This document shows positions 38,181 through 47,187 of a stretch of 64,000 nt of DNA, piece by piece. The position numbers were made by a program, and so were the translations under genes. Location of the stretch: assembly GCF_030269515.1 (NCBI RefSeq), contig NZ_BSTM01000008.1, forward strand, positions 124,001-188,000, read 5' to 3'. The DNA comes from Actinomadura sp. NBRC 104412. Its GTDB lineage: Bacteria > Actinomycetota > Actinomycetes > Streptosporangiales > Streptosporangiaceae. Below the pieces are notes generated by a model. The model saw only the letters and a program-made list of their open reading frames with translations, did no database searches and was not told the origin of the DNA. The number at the start of each line of letters is the position of its first letter. The stretch's first letter is position 1.

Positions 38181-39227
38181 ATGGGAAGCGATATCCGGGC
38201 TGTGACGTGGACGGGAGATGGGCTGCGGCTCATCGACCAGACCGTGCTGCCCGGTCGGTTCGAGCATTGTGAGGTCCGGGACACCGCTTCGCTGGTCGAC
38301 GCGATTCGGCGGCTGGTCGTGCGCGGTGCGCCCGCGCTGGGGGTCGCGGGTGCGTTCGGAGTGGCGATCGCCATGGCGGAGGCGGAGCGGAAAGGTTGGG
38401 ACGAGACCGAGCGCGATGAGGCGATCGAGCGGGTGCGCTCGGCCCGTCCGACCGCCGTGAACCTGGCGGCGGGGGTCGACCGGGTGGTGCCGCTGATCCC
38501 CAAAGGCGTCGATGCCGTCATCGCGGAGGCCCAGGCACTCCTGGAGGAGGACGTGCGCGGCAACCGGGCGATCGGACGCGCCGGGGCGGACTGGATCCTT
38601 GCTCGTAGCGGGGACCGGCCGCTGAGGGTCCTCACTCATTGCAACGCAGGCGCGCTCGCCACTGCCGGTTGGGGGACCGCACTGGGCGTCATCCGCGAAT
38701 TGCACGAGCGGGGCCGGCTTCAGCTCGTGTACGCGGACGAGACTCGTCCACTGCTTCAAGGCTCGCGGCTCACGGCCTGGGAGCTGGAACAGGCGGGCAT
38801 CCCTTATCGCGTCCAGGTAGACGGGGCCGCCGCGAGCACCATCCTGCGCGGCCTGGTGGACGTGGCCGTCATCGGTGCCGACCGGATCGCGGCGAACGGC
38901 GACACCGCCAACAAGATCGGCTCTTTGGCGGTGGCCCTGGCCTGCGCCGATGCCGGGATCCCGTTCGTGGTCGCCGCTCCGCGCAGCACCATCGACCTCG
39001 CGATGCCGTCCGGCGGGCAGATCCCGATCGAGGAACGCGCGCCCGGCGAGGTCCTCGCGTGGAGTGGTGCCTCCATCGCGCCCGATGCCGCCGATGCCTT
39101 CAATCCGGCGTTCGACGTCACCCCCGCCCGCCTGGTGACCGCCCTGGTCACCGAGACCGGCGTCCTCGAAGTCTCAGCAGGCGACACGCCCGCGACCCAC
39201 CCTGACCCATCAAAGCCGAACCACTGA
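38181..39227 (+). CDS. mtnA: S-methyl-5-thioribose-1-phosphate isomerase
   Basis: Predicted 348 aa; ATG 38181 (MGSDIRAVTWTGDGLRLIDQ) has a GGAG nine bases upstream, against the much longer upstream extension. The aIF2B-like fold carries the catalytic Cys in LTHCNAGALATAGWGTALG and Asp in IGADRIAANGDTANKIGS, with RGAPALGVAGAFG earlier. The enzyme converts methylthioribose-1-phosphate to methylthioribulose-1-phosphate in methionine salvage. No other salvage gene is adjacent, which is common in actinomycetes. Followed by a hairpin. Confidence 0.95.
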   Translation: MGSDIRAVTWTGDGLRLIDQTVLPGRFEHCEVRDTASLVDAIRRLVVRGAPALGVAGAFGVAIAMAEAERKGWDETERDEAIERVRSARPTAVNLAAGVDRVVPLIPKGVDAVIAEAQALLEEDVRGNRAIGRAGADWILARSGDRPLRVLTHCNAGALATAGWGTALGVIRELHERGRLQLVYADETRPLLQGSRLTAWELEQAGIPYRVQVDGAAASTILRGLVDVAVIGADRIAANGDTANKIGSLAVALACADAGIPFVVAAPRSTIDLAMPSGGQIPIEERAPGEVLAWSGASIAPDAADAFNPAFDVTPARLVTALVTETGVLEVSAGDTPATHPDPSKPNH

Positions 39228-39233
39228 GGTGCC

Positions 39234-39253
39234 CCGGGTTTGATGAAGCCCGG
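39234..39253 (+). terminator. Hairpin after mtnA
   Basis: CCGGGTTT (39234-39241) pairs with AAGCCCGG (39246-39253) over 8 bp with one G-U, loop GATG, followed by TCTATCT; 6 bases after the stop. Confidence 0.6.
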
Positions 39254-39381
39254 TCTATCTGGCATCGGTTGGCGCTGGTGTGTTGGTCGGGCGGTAGTGG
39301 GTTGCCTCGTATCCGGCGGCGCGCTGGTGGAGTCCGCGTTGTCTGCTAGCCGATCAGGGTGTGCGTGGGCCTGCAGGGTGG

Positions 39382-40656
39382 TTAGGGCGGGCTGCGTCTC
39401 AGACACGGTTGAGGGCCGTTGGGTGCTTTGATTGGTTCGCTTCGGTCGCTGGATTCGGTTGTTATGGGTGTGCGGTCGTTGGTGTTTGGAGTGTTTGTGT
39501 TGGAGTGGATTATTGGTTGGTTGTTCGGGGTGCGCAATCGTTGGTGATGGGGGTTGTTGGGGGTTTGTTTGCGGGGGCGGGCGTGGCGGGGTTGGTAGGT
39601 GGGAGTGTTGGATCGGCCTTTTTCGTAAGTGGTCAGGGGTTGGGCCAGGTTCAGGGGGACGAGGAGGAGTTCGGTGATCAGGGCTTTCCAGGCGTAGTAG
39701 GTGTTGACGGCTCTTGTCGCGTAGACGCAGGGGAGGTTGGTCAGGACGTGGCGGAAGGGCAGTCGGCGGCGTCTGGCGGCGTAGAGGAGGGGTGGGGTGA
39801 TGAGGAGGAATTCCGTGCCCGACCACCAGGCGAGGGCGTGGGCGGCGGGGACGTGCCAGAGGAAGGTGAGGAGGGCCGGGGTCGTCCACCAGAAGGGAGC
39901 TATAACGATTTCGAGGATGGCCAGGCAGACCCAGAGGGCGAGCATGGGTTTGCGGGTCAGCAGGCGCGGGAGGTGGAGGCGGACGTTCTGGAAGAAGCCG
40001 GCCATCCAGCGGCGGACTTGTTTGCGGAGGTAGGGCAGGGTCTCGGGGTCGGCGGCCCAGGCTACGGCGTCGCCGACGTAGGCGGCTTTGCGGCCGGCCA
40101 GTTGGAGGGACCAGGTCAGGTCCATGTCTTCGACGATGGTGCGTTCGGGGAAGCCGCCGTGGGCGAGGAGGGCGTCGCGGCGGAAGGCGGAGCAGCAGCC
40201 GGAGCACACCATGGGGCTGTGGGCGGCGGCCTGGATGGGACGGTGGAAGTGAAAGCCGAAGAGGTATTCGGTCGAGCGGCCGCGTTCCCAGAGGGTGCGG
40301 GTGAAGCGGGTCTGGACGTTGCCCGCGGCGATGGCGACGGCGGGGTCGTCGAACGCGGGGGTGAGCTTCTCGATGTAGTCGGGGGCGAGGATGGTGTCGG
40401 CGTCCACGGCCAGGACGATGTCGCCTTCGCAGTGGGGGAGGGCGTGGTTCTGGGCCTTGGCCTTGCTGCCGAGGTTGTGCGGCGGGCACAGGACGGTGAC
40501 GCCGTAGGAGCGGGCGACGTCGCCGGTGCGGTCGGTGGAGCCGTCGTCGACGACGATGATCTGGTGGGCGGGTTGCCTCTGGGCGAGCAGGGACGCCAGG
40601 GTGGCCGGAAGGCCCTGCTCCTCGTTGTGCGCCGGGACGATGATGGAGACCTTCAT
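39382..40656 (-). CDS. Membrane glycosyltransferase, GT2 family (NAG-transferase-like)
   Basis: Predicted 424 aa; the ATG at 40656 overlaps the stop of an upstream 29-codon gene. GT2 motifs: VSIIVPAHNEEQGLPATLAS, VVDDGSTDRT, VDADTI (DXD), TIVEDMDLTW (acceptor ED) and the QxxRW element in RKQVRRWM; hydrophobic helices follow at about 240-330. This is the processive/poly-hexosamine-synthase-like layout. Residues 349-424 are a low-complexity Asn/Thr/Pro/Gln tail encoded by clearly AT-richer DNA than the rest, suggesting an acquired or slipping 3' end. Donor and acceptor sugars unknown. Confidence 0.87.
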   Translation of the reverse strand: MKVSIIVPAHNEEQGLPATLASLLAQRQPAHQIIVVDDGSTDRTGDVARSYGVTVLCPPHNLGSKAKAQNHALPHCEGDIVLAVDADTILAPDYIEKLTPAFDDPAVAIAAGNVQTRFTRTLWERGRSTEYLFGFHFHRPIQAAAHSPMVCSGCCSAFRRDALLAHGGFPERTIVEDMDLTWSLQLAGRKAAYVGDAVAWAADPETLPYLRKQVRRWMAGFFQNVRLHLPRLLTRKPMLALWVCLAILEIVIAPFWWTTPALLTFLWHVPAAHALAWWSGTEFLLITPPLLYAARRRRLPFRHVLTNLPCVYATRAVNTYYAWKALITELLLVPLNLAQPLTTYEKGRSNTPTYQPRHARPRKQTPNNPHHQRLRTPNNQPIIHSNTNTPNTNDRTPITTESSDRSEPIKAPNGPQPCLRRSPP

Positions 40657-40742
40657 CGCCGGTTTCCCAGCACGCGAGCGGTGATCAGGACAAGTCCGAC
40701 AAGTGCATAAATCAGGGTGCTGAGCCCGATTCCGCCGTGCAT
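40653..40742 (-). CDS. 29-residue single-helix membrane peptide coupled to the glycosyltransferase
   Basis: ATG at 40742, stop at 40653-40655, overlapping the glycosyltransferase start (ATGA). The peptide is one hydrophobic helix with a basic end (STLIYALVGLVLITARVLGN, then RR). GAGAGGGGAAAC upstream can serve as ribosome site. Overlap, ribosome site and a perfect membrane helix argue that it is translated; it may anchor or regulate the glycosyltransferase, like other bacterial small membrane partners, but this is inference. Confidence 0.7.
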   Translation of the reverse strand: MHGGIGLSTLIYALVGLVLITARVLGNRR

Positions 40743-40827
40743 GGTGTTTCCCCTCTCGAATCCTTGGAACTCATGGTCGGATCGAGTGGGGTGGGGCGGA
40801 AGGTGGGCGCGGGATTGTGGATAACTT

Positions 40828-40855
40828 GCCGGGCTCCGGTGATCCGGAGCCCGGC
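40828..40855 (-). terminator. 12-bp hairpin after the M28 peptidase gene
   Basis: Perfect arms 40828-40839 and 40844-40855 (GCCGGGCTCCGG / CCGGAGCCCGGC), TGAT loop, 6 bases past the minus-strand stop; on that strand AAGTTATCC follows. Confidence 0.85.
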
Positions 40856-40861
40856 GGGTTA

Positions 40862-42976
40862 TTAGGCGGTCAGGGTTTCTGTCGCGGCGCGCAGGCTTCC
40901 ATAGAGGCGCGCTTCGTATGCCTTGGCGGTTTCGGGGTCGTTGTTGGTGAACAGCGCGTCGTACAGGGCGGGCAGACGTTGCGTGGCGTAGCCGGTGTCG
41001 ATGCCCGGTGCGTAGAGCTGGTGCCTGTACCAGGGGCGGCCTGGGAGGCCGTCTTGGGTCAGCAGGTCGCGCTCGGCCTGCATGATGCGGTTGTTGAGTT
41101 GGTTGAACAGGGCCGTGTTCCCCTGGCGCAGGGCTTTGTCGGCGCGTGCTTGCAGGGATTCCGCGGCATGCCGCCAGGCGTTGGCCTGTTCGATAGTGCG
41201 TGTTACGTCCACGACGACTTCGCCGAGGCGGTCTTGTTGTGCCCTGGTGAAGTCGGCGAGGTCACCGGCGACCTCCCGGGCGTACGGGGCGTAGCCGATG
41301 GGCACGATGTCCGCGTTGGCCATTCGTAGTGCGGCGATGCCGGCGAGGCGGGACATGGCCGCGTGGTACTCGAAGCCGGGGTCGCCGAAGCGGGACTGCC
41401 AGTAGAAGTCGTCGCAGGCGCAGTGGTAGCTGCCCGAGGAGCCGGGCGTGGAGGAACCCAGGTCCATGGCGGGCACGCCGTAGCGTTCGAAGAACGCCTG
41501 GAAGTCGGAGCCGCCGCCGATGCGGTCGATCGGGGTCTCCCCGTCGTTCTGCGCCTTCCATGCCTCGTAAAGGGTTCCGCCGGTGGACGGCCACCGCACT
41601 TCCTTGGAGGCATCGATGATGAACCGGTCGAGCGCGGGCGTCGCCGCGGCGCCGAAATGCGATCCACCGGCGCCGTCCATGTTGATGTAGGCGACGGCGT
41701 TGCGGAGCTGGCGTGCACGGTCCTCGGCGTACTCGGTGGAGCCGAAGAGACCGTACTCTTCGCCGTCCCAGGTGGCGAGCGTGATGGTGCGCTTGGGCCG
41801 CCACCCCTTCTTGAGGAGCGTGCCCAGGGCGCGGCCGATCTGCAGGATGTTCTCGGTGCCGGACAGGTTGTCGACGCTTCCGTACGTCCACGCGTCGTGG
41901 TGCGCGCCGAGGATGACCTCCTGGTCGGGATGCCGACTTCCGGGGATCCGGACGGTCACGTTCCACAGGGGACGTACGGAGAACTCGTTCTGCAGGTCGA
42001 GGTGCACCTTCGTGCCACCCGGGCCGAACTTGTACGGGAAGGGCAGCCCGCCCTGCCATTCCTCGGGGACTTGCGGGCCTTTGAGCGCCTTGAGGAGCGG
42101 TTCGGCGGCCCCGTAGGAGATGGGCGTGGTCGGGATGAGCCCGCGCAGCATCGGCGCCTCGGACGGCTTGATGCGCCGTGCGCCCTTCACGGAGGCCCAG
42201 CCGGGCGTCAGGGGGTCGCCTGCGGCGAGCTGGATCTGCGCGACGCTGCCGCGCTGGATGCCGTCCGAGGCGCGCCAGGGGCCGTGCGGATAGACCTCGC
42301 CCCGCTTGAACCCGTCGTCGGCGGGGTCGGAGTAGATGAGAACGCCCTTGGCGCCAGCGCGGGCCGCCTCGCGTGGCTTGATGCCGCGGAAGTTCTGCCC
42401 GTAGCGGATGAGGGCTATCTTCCCCTTGACGGAGATGCCTCTGTCCGCGAGGAGCTTGAAGTCCTCGGGCCGCCCGTAGTTGGCGTAGACGACTTCGCCT
42501 TTGACGTTCCCGGACGGCGACATGCCGTTGTGTCCAGGAATCACTTCGTCCCAGTGCTTCTGCCAGGGGTGCCGCTTTTCCTTCACCGGCAGGGTCCTGG
42601 ATTCGGGTGCTGTCATCTTGACGGACACCCGTTTGGGCATGGAGATGTACGAGTAGTAGGTCTTGACCTCAGGACGCAGGCCGTAGGAGCGCAGTTTCGC
42701 CACGATGCGTTCGACGCGTTCGCGGTCACCGGTCGTGGTGGCGAGCCCGGGTCTGGCGGCTAGTTCGGCGTCCAGGGCGCGGCCTTCCCTGGCGGACGGG
42801 ATGGCGCCGAAGAGTTTCTCGTATCGCCGTTGCCATTCGCCGTTCTGGTCGGTGAAACCGGCGATGGGGTCGGATTCAGGGCGTGCGGCGGTGGCGGGGG
42901 AGATGGTGGCCAGTGTGACGGCGGAAGCGCCGAGTACTGCCAGCGCCGCCAGGGCCGTGGTTCGGGAGCGGAACAC
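40862..42976 (-). CDS. Secreted M28-family peptidase, glutamate carboxypeptidase II/PSMA-like
   Basis: Predicted 704 aa. GTG 42976 is chosen because GGAGG lies 6 bases upstream; the ATG at 42994 lies ahead of that site. Sec leader (FRSRTTALAALAVLGASAVT, end near TAARPES). A protease-associated domain (about 120-300) is inserted before the zinc peptidase core: LGAHHDAWTYGSVDNLSGT, TWDGEEYGLFGSTEYAED, INMDGAG, and a late His in SSGSYHCACDDFYW; a transferrin-receptor-like dimerisation domain follows. All metal-ligand positions look present. Likely an extracellular carboxy- or aminopeptidase feeding on peptides; substrate unknown. Confidence 0.9.
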   Translation of the reverse strand: MFRSRTTALAALAVLGASAVTLATISPATAARPESDPIAGFTDQNGEWQRRYEKLFGAIPSAREGRALDAELAARPGLATTTGDRERVERIVAKLRSYGLRPEVKTYYSYISMPKRVSVKMTAPESRTLPVKEKRHPWQKHWDEVIPGHNGMSPSGNVKGEVVYANYGRPEDFKLLADRGISVKGKIALIRYGQNFRGIKPREAARAGAKGVLIYSDPADDGFKRGEVYPHGPWRASDGIQRGSVAQIQLAAGDPLTPGWASVKGARRIKPSEAPMLRGLIPTTPISYGAAEPLLKALKGPQVPEEWQGGLPFPYKFGPGGTKVHLDLQNEFSVRPLWNVTVRIPGSRHPDQEVILGAHHDAWTYGSVDNLSGTENILQIGRALGTLLKKGWRPKRTITLATWDGEEYGLFGSTEYAEDRARQLRNAVAYINMDGAGGSHFGAAATPALDRFIIDASKEVRWPSTGGTLYEAWKAQNDGETPIDRIGGGSDFQAFFERYGVPAMDLGSSTPGSSGSYHCACDDFYWQSRFGDPGFEYHAAMSRLAGIAALRMANADIVPIGYAPYAREVAGDLADFTRAQQDRLGEVVVDVTRTIEQANAWRHAAESLQARADKALRQGNTALFNQLNNRIMQAERDLLTQDGLPGRPWYRHQLYAPGIDTGYATQRLPALYDALFTNNDPETAKAYEARLYGSLRAATETLTA

Positions 42977-43134
42977 GATGGGCCTCCAGCACATGCGGTA
43001 CCAGGCCCGGACCGTATGCCCCGATCACCCGCCCGTCCAGATCAACACTTGCCAACGTCACTTTTCTCGCCTGGCCTGCGGTTTCGCCGGTTCTTGCGGG
43101 ATGAGGGCGGGAGCTGTCGGCCGGATCCGCCATC

Positions 43135-45369
43135 ATGAGGTCCGTGACGAGCGCATCGGTACCGGCGCGGCCGCGGCCGGTGGTCCTGGAGGCGGTGCTC
43201 GAACGCGTCACCTACGCCAACGACGACACCGGCTACACCGTGGCGCGCGTGGCCACGGAGCGGACGGGCAGTGAGCTGCTGACGGTGGTGGGGGCGTTGC
43301 TGGGCGCGCAGGTGGGCGAGAGCCTGCGGCTGACCGGGCGGTGGCGGTCCCATCCCAAGTACGGCCGGCAGTTCGAGGTGGAGTCCTACACCACCGTGCT
43401 GCCGGCGACCGTGCAGGGGATCCGGCGCTACCTCGGCTCAGGGATGATCAAAGGGATCGGGCCGGTGATGGCCGACCGCATGGTGTCCCACTTCGGCACC
43501 GACATCCTCCGGGTCATCGAGGAGGAGCCGGAGCGGCTGGTGGAGGTCCCCGGGCTGGGCCCCAAACGCACCAAGCGGATCGCGGACGCGTGGGAGGAGC
43601 AGAAGGCCATCAAGGAGGTGATGGTCTTCCTCCAGGGGGTCGGGGTGTCCACGTCCCTCGCGGTGCGCATCTACAAGCAGTACGGGGACGCGTCCATCGA
43701 CACCGTGCGGCGCGAGCCGTACCGGTTGGCCGCGGACGTGTGGGGCATCGGCTTCAAGACCGCGGACACGATCGCGCAGGCGGTGGGCATCCCGCACGAC
43801 AGTCCTGAACGCATCAAGGCGGGCCTGCGGTACACGCTGTCGGAGGCCGCCGACGACGGCCACTGCTTCCTGCCCGAGCCCAATCTCGTCACGGCCGCGG
43901 AGAAGGTGCTCGGCGTACCGCGTGACCTGATCGGGCCCGCCCTGGACGACCTCGTGCAGGAGGAGGGGGTCGTGCGGGAGGCGATCCCTGGGGCCGGTGA
44001 GGAGGGCGTCACGATCCCGGCGGTGTACCTTGTGCCGTTCCATCGGGCGGAGCGTTCACTGGCGAACGGGTTGCGCGAGTTGCTGGACGCGGGGCTCGAC
44101 AGGCTGAAGTCGTTCACCGACGTGGACTGGAGCAAGGCCCTCGCGTGGCTGCGCACGAAGACGGGGTCGGAGTTGGCCCCCGAGCAGGAGGAGGCGGTGC
44201 GGCTCGCGCTCACGTCCAAGGTGTCGGTGCTGACCGGGGGACCGGGTTGCGGCAAGAGCTTCACCGTTCGCTCCATCGTGGAGTTGGCCGCCGCCAAGAA
44301 GGCCACGATCGTCCTGGCCGCGCCTACGGGACGGGCCGCCAAACGCCTGGCCGAGCTGACGGGGCACGAGGCCGCGACCGTGCACCGGCTGCTCGGGTTG
44401 CAGCCGGGCGGTGACGCCAAGTTCGACCAGGACAATCCCCTGGACGCCGACCTGGTGGTGGTCGACGAGTGCTCCATGGTGGACCTGATCCTGGCGAACA
44501 AGCTGGTCAAGGCGGTGCCGCGCGGCGCGCACCTGCTGCTGGTGGGGGACGTGGACCAACTGCCCTCGGTCGGCGCCGGGGAGGTCCTGGCCGATCTGCT
44601 GGCGGCCGAGGCCGTGCCGAGGGTACGGCTCACGAAGATCTTCCGGCAGGCACAGCGGTCAGGGATCGTCGTCAACGCCCACCGGGTGAACTCCGGGCAG
44701 CACCCCCAGACGCAAGGCTTCCCGGATTTCTTCCTGTTCCCCTGCGAGGAGCCCGACGCCGCTGCGGAACTGACCGTGGACGTCGTCGCCAACCGCATAC
44801 CGCGCAAGTTCGGCCTCGACCCGCGCAGGGACGTCCAGGTTCTTGCGCCGATGCATCGGGGCGCGGCGGGCGCGGGCGCGCTCAACGGTCTGTTGCAGGA
44901 GGCGCTGACCCCGCACGACGAGGGCCGGCCGGAACGGCGGTACGGCGGGCGTGTGTTCCGGGTCGGCGACAAGGTCACCCAGTTGCGCAACAACTACGAC
45001 AAGGGTGAGGCGGGTGTGTTCAACGGCACCGTGGGCGTGGTCACGTCGGTGTCGTTGGAGGAGCATCTGCTGACCGTCCGCACCGACGAGGACGAGGACA
45101 TCGACTATTCCTTCGATGAGCTGGACGAGCTCGCGCATGCCTACGCCGTCACCATCCACCGTTCGCAGGGCAGTGAGTACCCGGCCGTGGTGATCCCCCT
45201 CACGACCAGTTCATGGATGATGCTCCGGCGCAATCTGCTCTACACCGGTATCACGCGGGCGAAGAAGCTGGTCGTCCTGGTCGGGTCGCGCCGCGCGCTG
45301 GCCGCGGCGGTACGCACGGCCGGTGCGGGACGCCGCCATACGGCGCTGACCCACCGCATCAGTCGTTGA
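43135..45369 (+). CDS. recD2: RecD2-type ATP-dependent DNA helicase
   Basis: Predicted 744 aa, ATG 43135 (GTG 43144 possible). An N-terminal OB-like/tandem HhH region (YLGSGMIKGIGPVMADRMVS, VPGLGPKRTKRIADAW) precedes the SF1B motor: Walker A GGPGCGKS near residue 370, DECSMVDL, VGDVDQLPSVGAGEVLADLL, and the C-terminal HRSQGSEYPAVV. The long N-terminus and absence of recB/recC neighbours mark it as RecD2, a 5'-3' helicase in recombination, replication restart and stress tolerance. Its 3' end overlaps the convergent binding-protein gene by 11 bp. Confidence 0.95.
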   Translation: MRSVTSASVPARPRPVVLEAVLERVTYANDDTGYTVARVATERTGSELLTVVGALLGAQVGESLRLTGRWRSHPKYGRQFEVESYTTVLPATVQGIRRYLGSGMIKGIGPVMADRMVSHFGTDILRVIEEEPERLVEVPGLGPKRTKRIADAWEEQKAIKEVMVFLQGVGVSTSLAVRIYKQYGDASIDTVRREPYRLAADVWGIGFKTADTIAQAVGIPHDSPERIKAGLRYTLSEAADDGHCFLPEPNLVTAAEKVLGVPRDLIGPALDDLVQEEGVVREAIPGAGEEGVTIPAVYLVPFHRAERSLANGLRELLDAGLDRLKSFTDVDWSKALAWLRTKTGSELAPEQEEAVRLALTSKVSVLTGGPGCGKSFTVRSIVELAAAKKATIVLAAPTGRAAKRLAELTGHEAATVHRLLGLQPGGDAKFDQDNPLDADLVVVDECSMVDLILANKLVKAVPRGAHLLLVGDVDQLPSVGAGEVLADLLAAEAVPRVRLTKIFRQAQRSGIVVNAHRVNSGQHPQTQGFPDFFLFPCEEPDAAAELTVDVVANRIPRKFGLDPRRDVQVLAPMHRGAAGAGALNGLLQEALTPHDEGRPERRYGGRVFRVGDKVTQLRNNYDKGEAGVFNGTVGVVTSVSLEEHLLTVRTDEDEDIDYSFDELDELAHAYAVTIHRSQGSEYPAVVIPLTTSSWMMLRRNLLYTGITRAKKLVVLVGSRRALAAAVRTAGAGRRHTALTHRISR

Positions 45370-46879
45370 GGGAGAGCCGATCCAGGCGCAGGCCGGTGAA
45401 GGGGTCGGCCGTCACGGTCCGGGTGCGTTCCGACCACACGAAATGCTCGTGGGTCGTCCACAGGGGAATCACCGGCATGTCCCTGAGCAACGCGGACTCC
45501 GCCAGTCGTGCGGGTGTGACGCCCTGTTCGGGAGTGGACGCGGCCTCGGCCTGTCCGACCAGATCGGTGACGCGGGCTTCGTCATAGCCGGTAGGCGCTT
45601 CCAGCAGGGGACGGAGGGCCGACACAGGGGCGGGGTAGGGAGCGGTCGAGTGCAGGACGAACGGCCCGTCCACCGTGCGTTCGACAAGGGCCTTGCGTAA
45701 CTCGGCCGCGGTGGTCTCGCGCGGCTGGACGTCGATGGTCAGGCCCTTGCGGAGTTGCTCGGCGATGTCCTCGACCCATTCGGTGTCGGCCTTCTCATGC
45801 CAGATCGTGAGCGTGCCCATGAAACCGCCCGCGTCGGTCAGCGCGGCGGTGGCGGCGCGCGGGTCGTGCAGGCAGAGCCTGCATTGGCCCTCGCGGTGCC
45901 CCGGGAGTATGCCCGGCGGCACCAGGGAATTGGCCGCCGTGGCCTGGTAGCCGAGGGCGCCCTCGGTTATGGCGTTGCGGTCGATCGCGATGGACAGTGC
46001 CTGGCGTACGCCGGGGGTGAAGCGTTCTTCCCACGCAGGGAAGGCCAGGTAGGTCGTCGCCAGGCCGGGCAGGGTGAGATGCCGGTTGCGGAATTCGGTG
46101 TCCATCGACTCGTGCCTGTCCGGCGGCACTTCGGTCGCGACGTCCAGGTCGCCGGCTTCCACGGCCGCGTACTGCCTGGCGGGATCCGGCATCGCCTTGA
46201 CGACGACCGTGCGGGCATTGGGGCGTTCGAGGACGGTCTCGCGCGGGCCATGAGCGGCGACGCGGAACGTGCCGTTTCCTATGGGGCGCCGTCCGTACGA
46301 GGCCCAATCCCGGGATCGCAGCACGCTCTCAGGCATGGGCATGAAGGCAGGCGCGGCCACTAAGGAGGGAAAGCCGTTCAGGGGGCGATCCAGGGTGATT
46401 TCGAAGGTGAGGTCGTCCTTCACCTTGAGACCTTCGGCGCCGTCCTTCCGCGGGGCGGCGCCCTTGAGGCGGGCCACGTCCGTGAACAGCCGGGCCCCGG
46501 ACCAGCCCTCGCGCAGCACGGCCATCCACGCGCCCGTGAAGGAGCGTGCGGTCACCGGGGACCCGTCGTGGAAGCGCCCTCCCGCCTTCAGCCGTACCGT
46601 CCAGACCTTCCGGTCCGGGGACGTGATGGACTCGGCGGCGGCCAGGGTGGTGGAGCCGGTGCGGGGATCGTAGGCGGTCAGGCCCGTCCAGACCGCGCCC
46701 GCGACCATGCGTCCGGTGGCGTCCCTGACGTCGCCGGGGACGAGCGTGGCGGGCGGGGCGGCGCCGACCGACAGCCGCGGATCGCCGGGACCGCTCAGCA
46801 CCTTCATGACGCCCAGCGGCGCCACCAGCATCCCCACCGCTCCCACGACCAGCGCGGCGGTACGCGTGACGCTGTTCAA
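45359..46879 (-). CDS. Solute-binding protein family 5 (peptide/nickel type), orphan
   Basis: Predicted 506 aa; TTG at 46879 with GGGAG six bases upstream. The N-terminus is hydrophobic (AALVVGAVGMLVAPLGVM) but has no lipobox Cys, so the protein is secreted or membrane-anchored rather than a normal lipoprotein. Family 5 features: KVWTVRLKAGGRFHDGSPVT, a conserved region near GNGTFRV, FTPGVRQALSIAIDRNAIT, and a C-terminal DMPVIPLWTTHEH. Two cysteines sit together (CRLCLHD). No permease or ATPase gene is adjacent, so it may serve a transporter elsewhere or act as a receptor. Confidence 0.87.
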   Translation of the reverse strand: MNSVTRTAALVVGAVGMLVAPLGVMKVLSGPGDPRLSVGAAPPATLVPGDVRDATGRMVAGAVWTGLTAYDPRTGSTTLAAAESITSPDRKVWTVRLKAGGRFHDGSPVTARSFTGAWMAVLREGWSGARLFTDVARLKGAAPRKDGAEGLKVKDDLTFEITLDRPLNGFPSLVAAPAFMPMPESVLRSRDWASYGRRPIGNGTFRVAAHGPRETVLERPNARTVVVKAMPDPARQYAAVEAGDLDVATEVPPDRHESMDTEFRNRHLTLPGLATTYLAFPAWEERFTPGVRQALSIAIDRNAITEGALGYQATAANSLVPPGILPGHREGQCRLCLHDPRAATAALTDAGGFMGTLTIWHEKADTEWVEDIAEQLRKGLTIDVQPRETTAAELRKALVERTVDGPFVLHSTAPYPAPVSALRPLLEAPTGYDEARVTDLVGQAEAASTPEQGVTPARLAESALLRDMPVIPLWTTHEHFVWSERTRTVTADPFTGLRLDRLSLND

Positions 46880-47187
46880 ACGCGGCTCCCGTGCAGGCGA
46901 TGGCGACGCGGGTGAGCGTACGGCACCCGGTTCACCCTCCGGAAGGCGCGCCCGTTAGGGAAGGCGCACCTCACGTCCGCGCCGGATCCGGAAGCCGCAG
47001 GTGGGGTATGCGGGCGGGTGGACGCTCCACGGGAGGTTGGGCGCTGACTCACAGCAGGACGGCAACCATTTTGGGAGGTATCGCCTATTGATCATGAACG
47101 GGGGCCGGACGAGACTTGGCTCGGCGACGCCCGCACCGGGCGCCCGCGACACGTCCACTCAGTCCGCTCAAGGTGCGTGGGGGCACG
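46880..47187. other. Intergenic region between the binding-protein and LVIVD genes
   Basis: Divergent promoter space of 308 bases. ORFs here are shadows. A good ribosome site (GGGAGG, about 47074-47079) precedes an ATG at 47094 whose frame is not that of the LVIVD gene, so no product is called from it. No riboswitch was recognised. Confidence 0.4.

Noticed and set aside
40816..40824. Perfect DnaA box (TTATCCACA on the minus strand)
   Set aside because: It is a single box next to a terminator, with no cluster, no AT-rich unwinding element and no dnaA/dnaN genes; not an origin.
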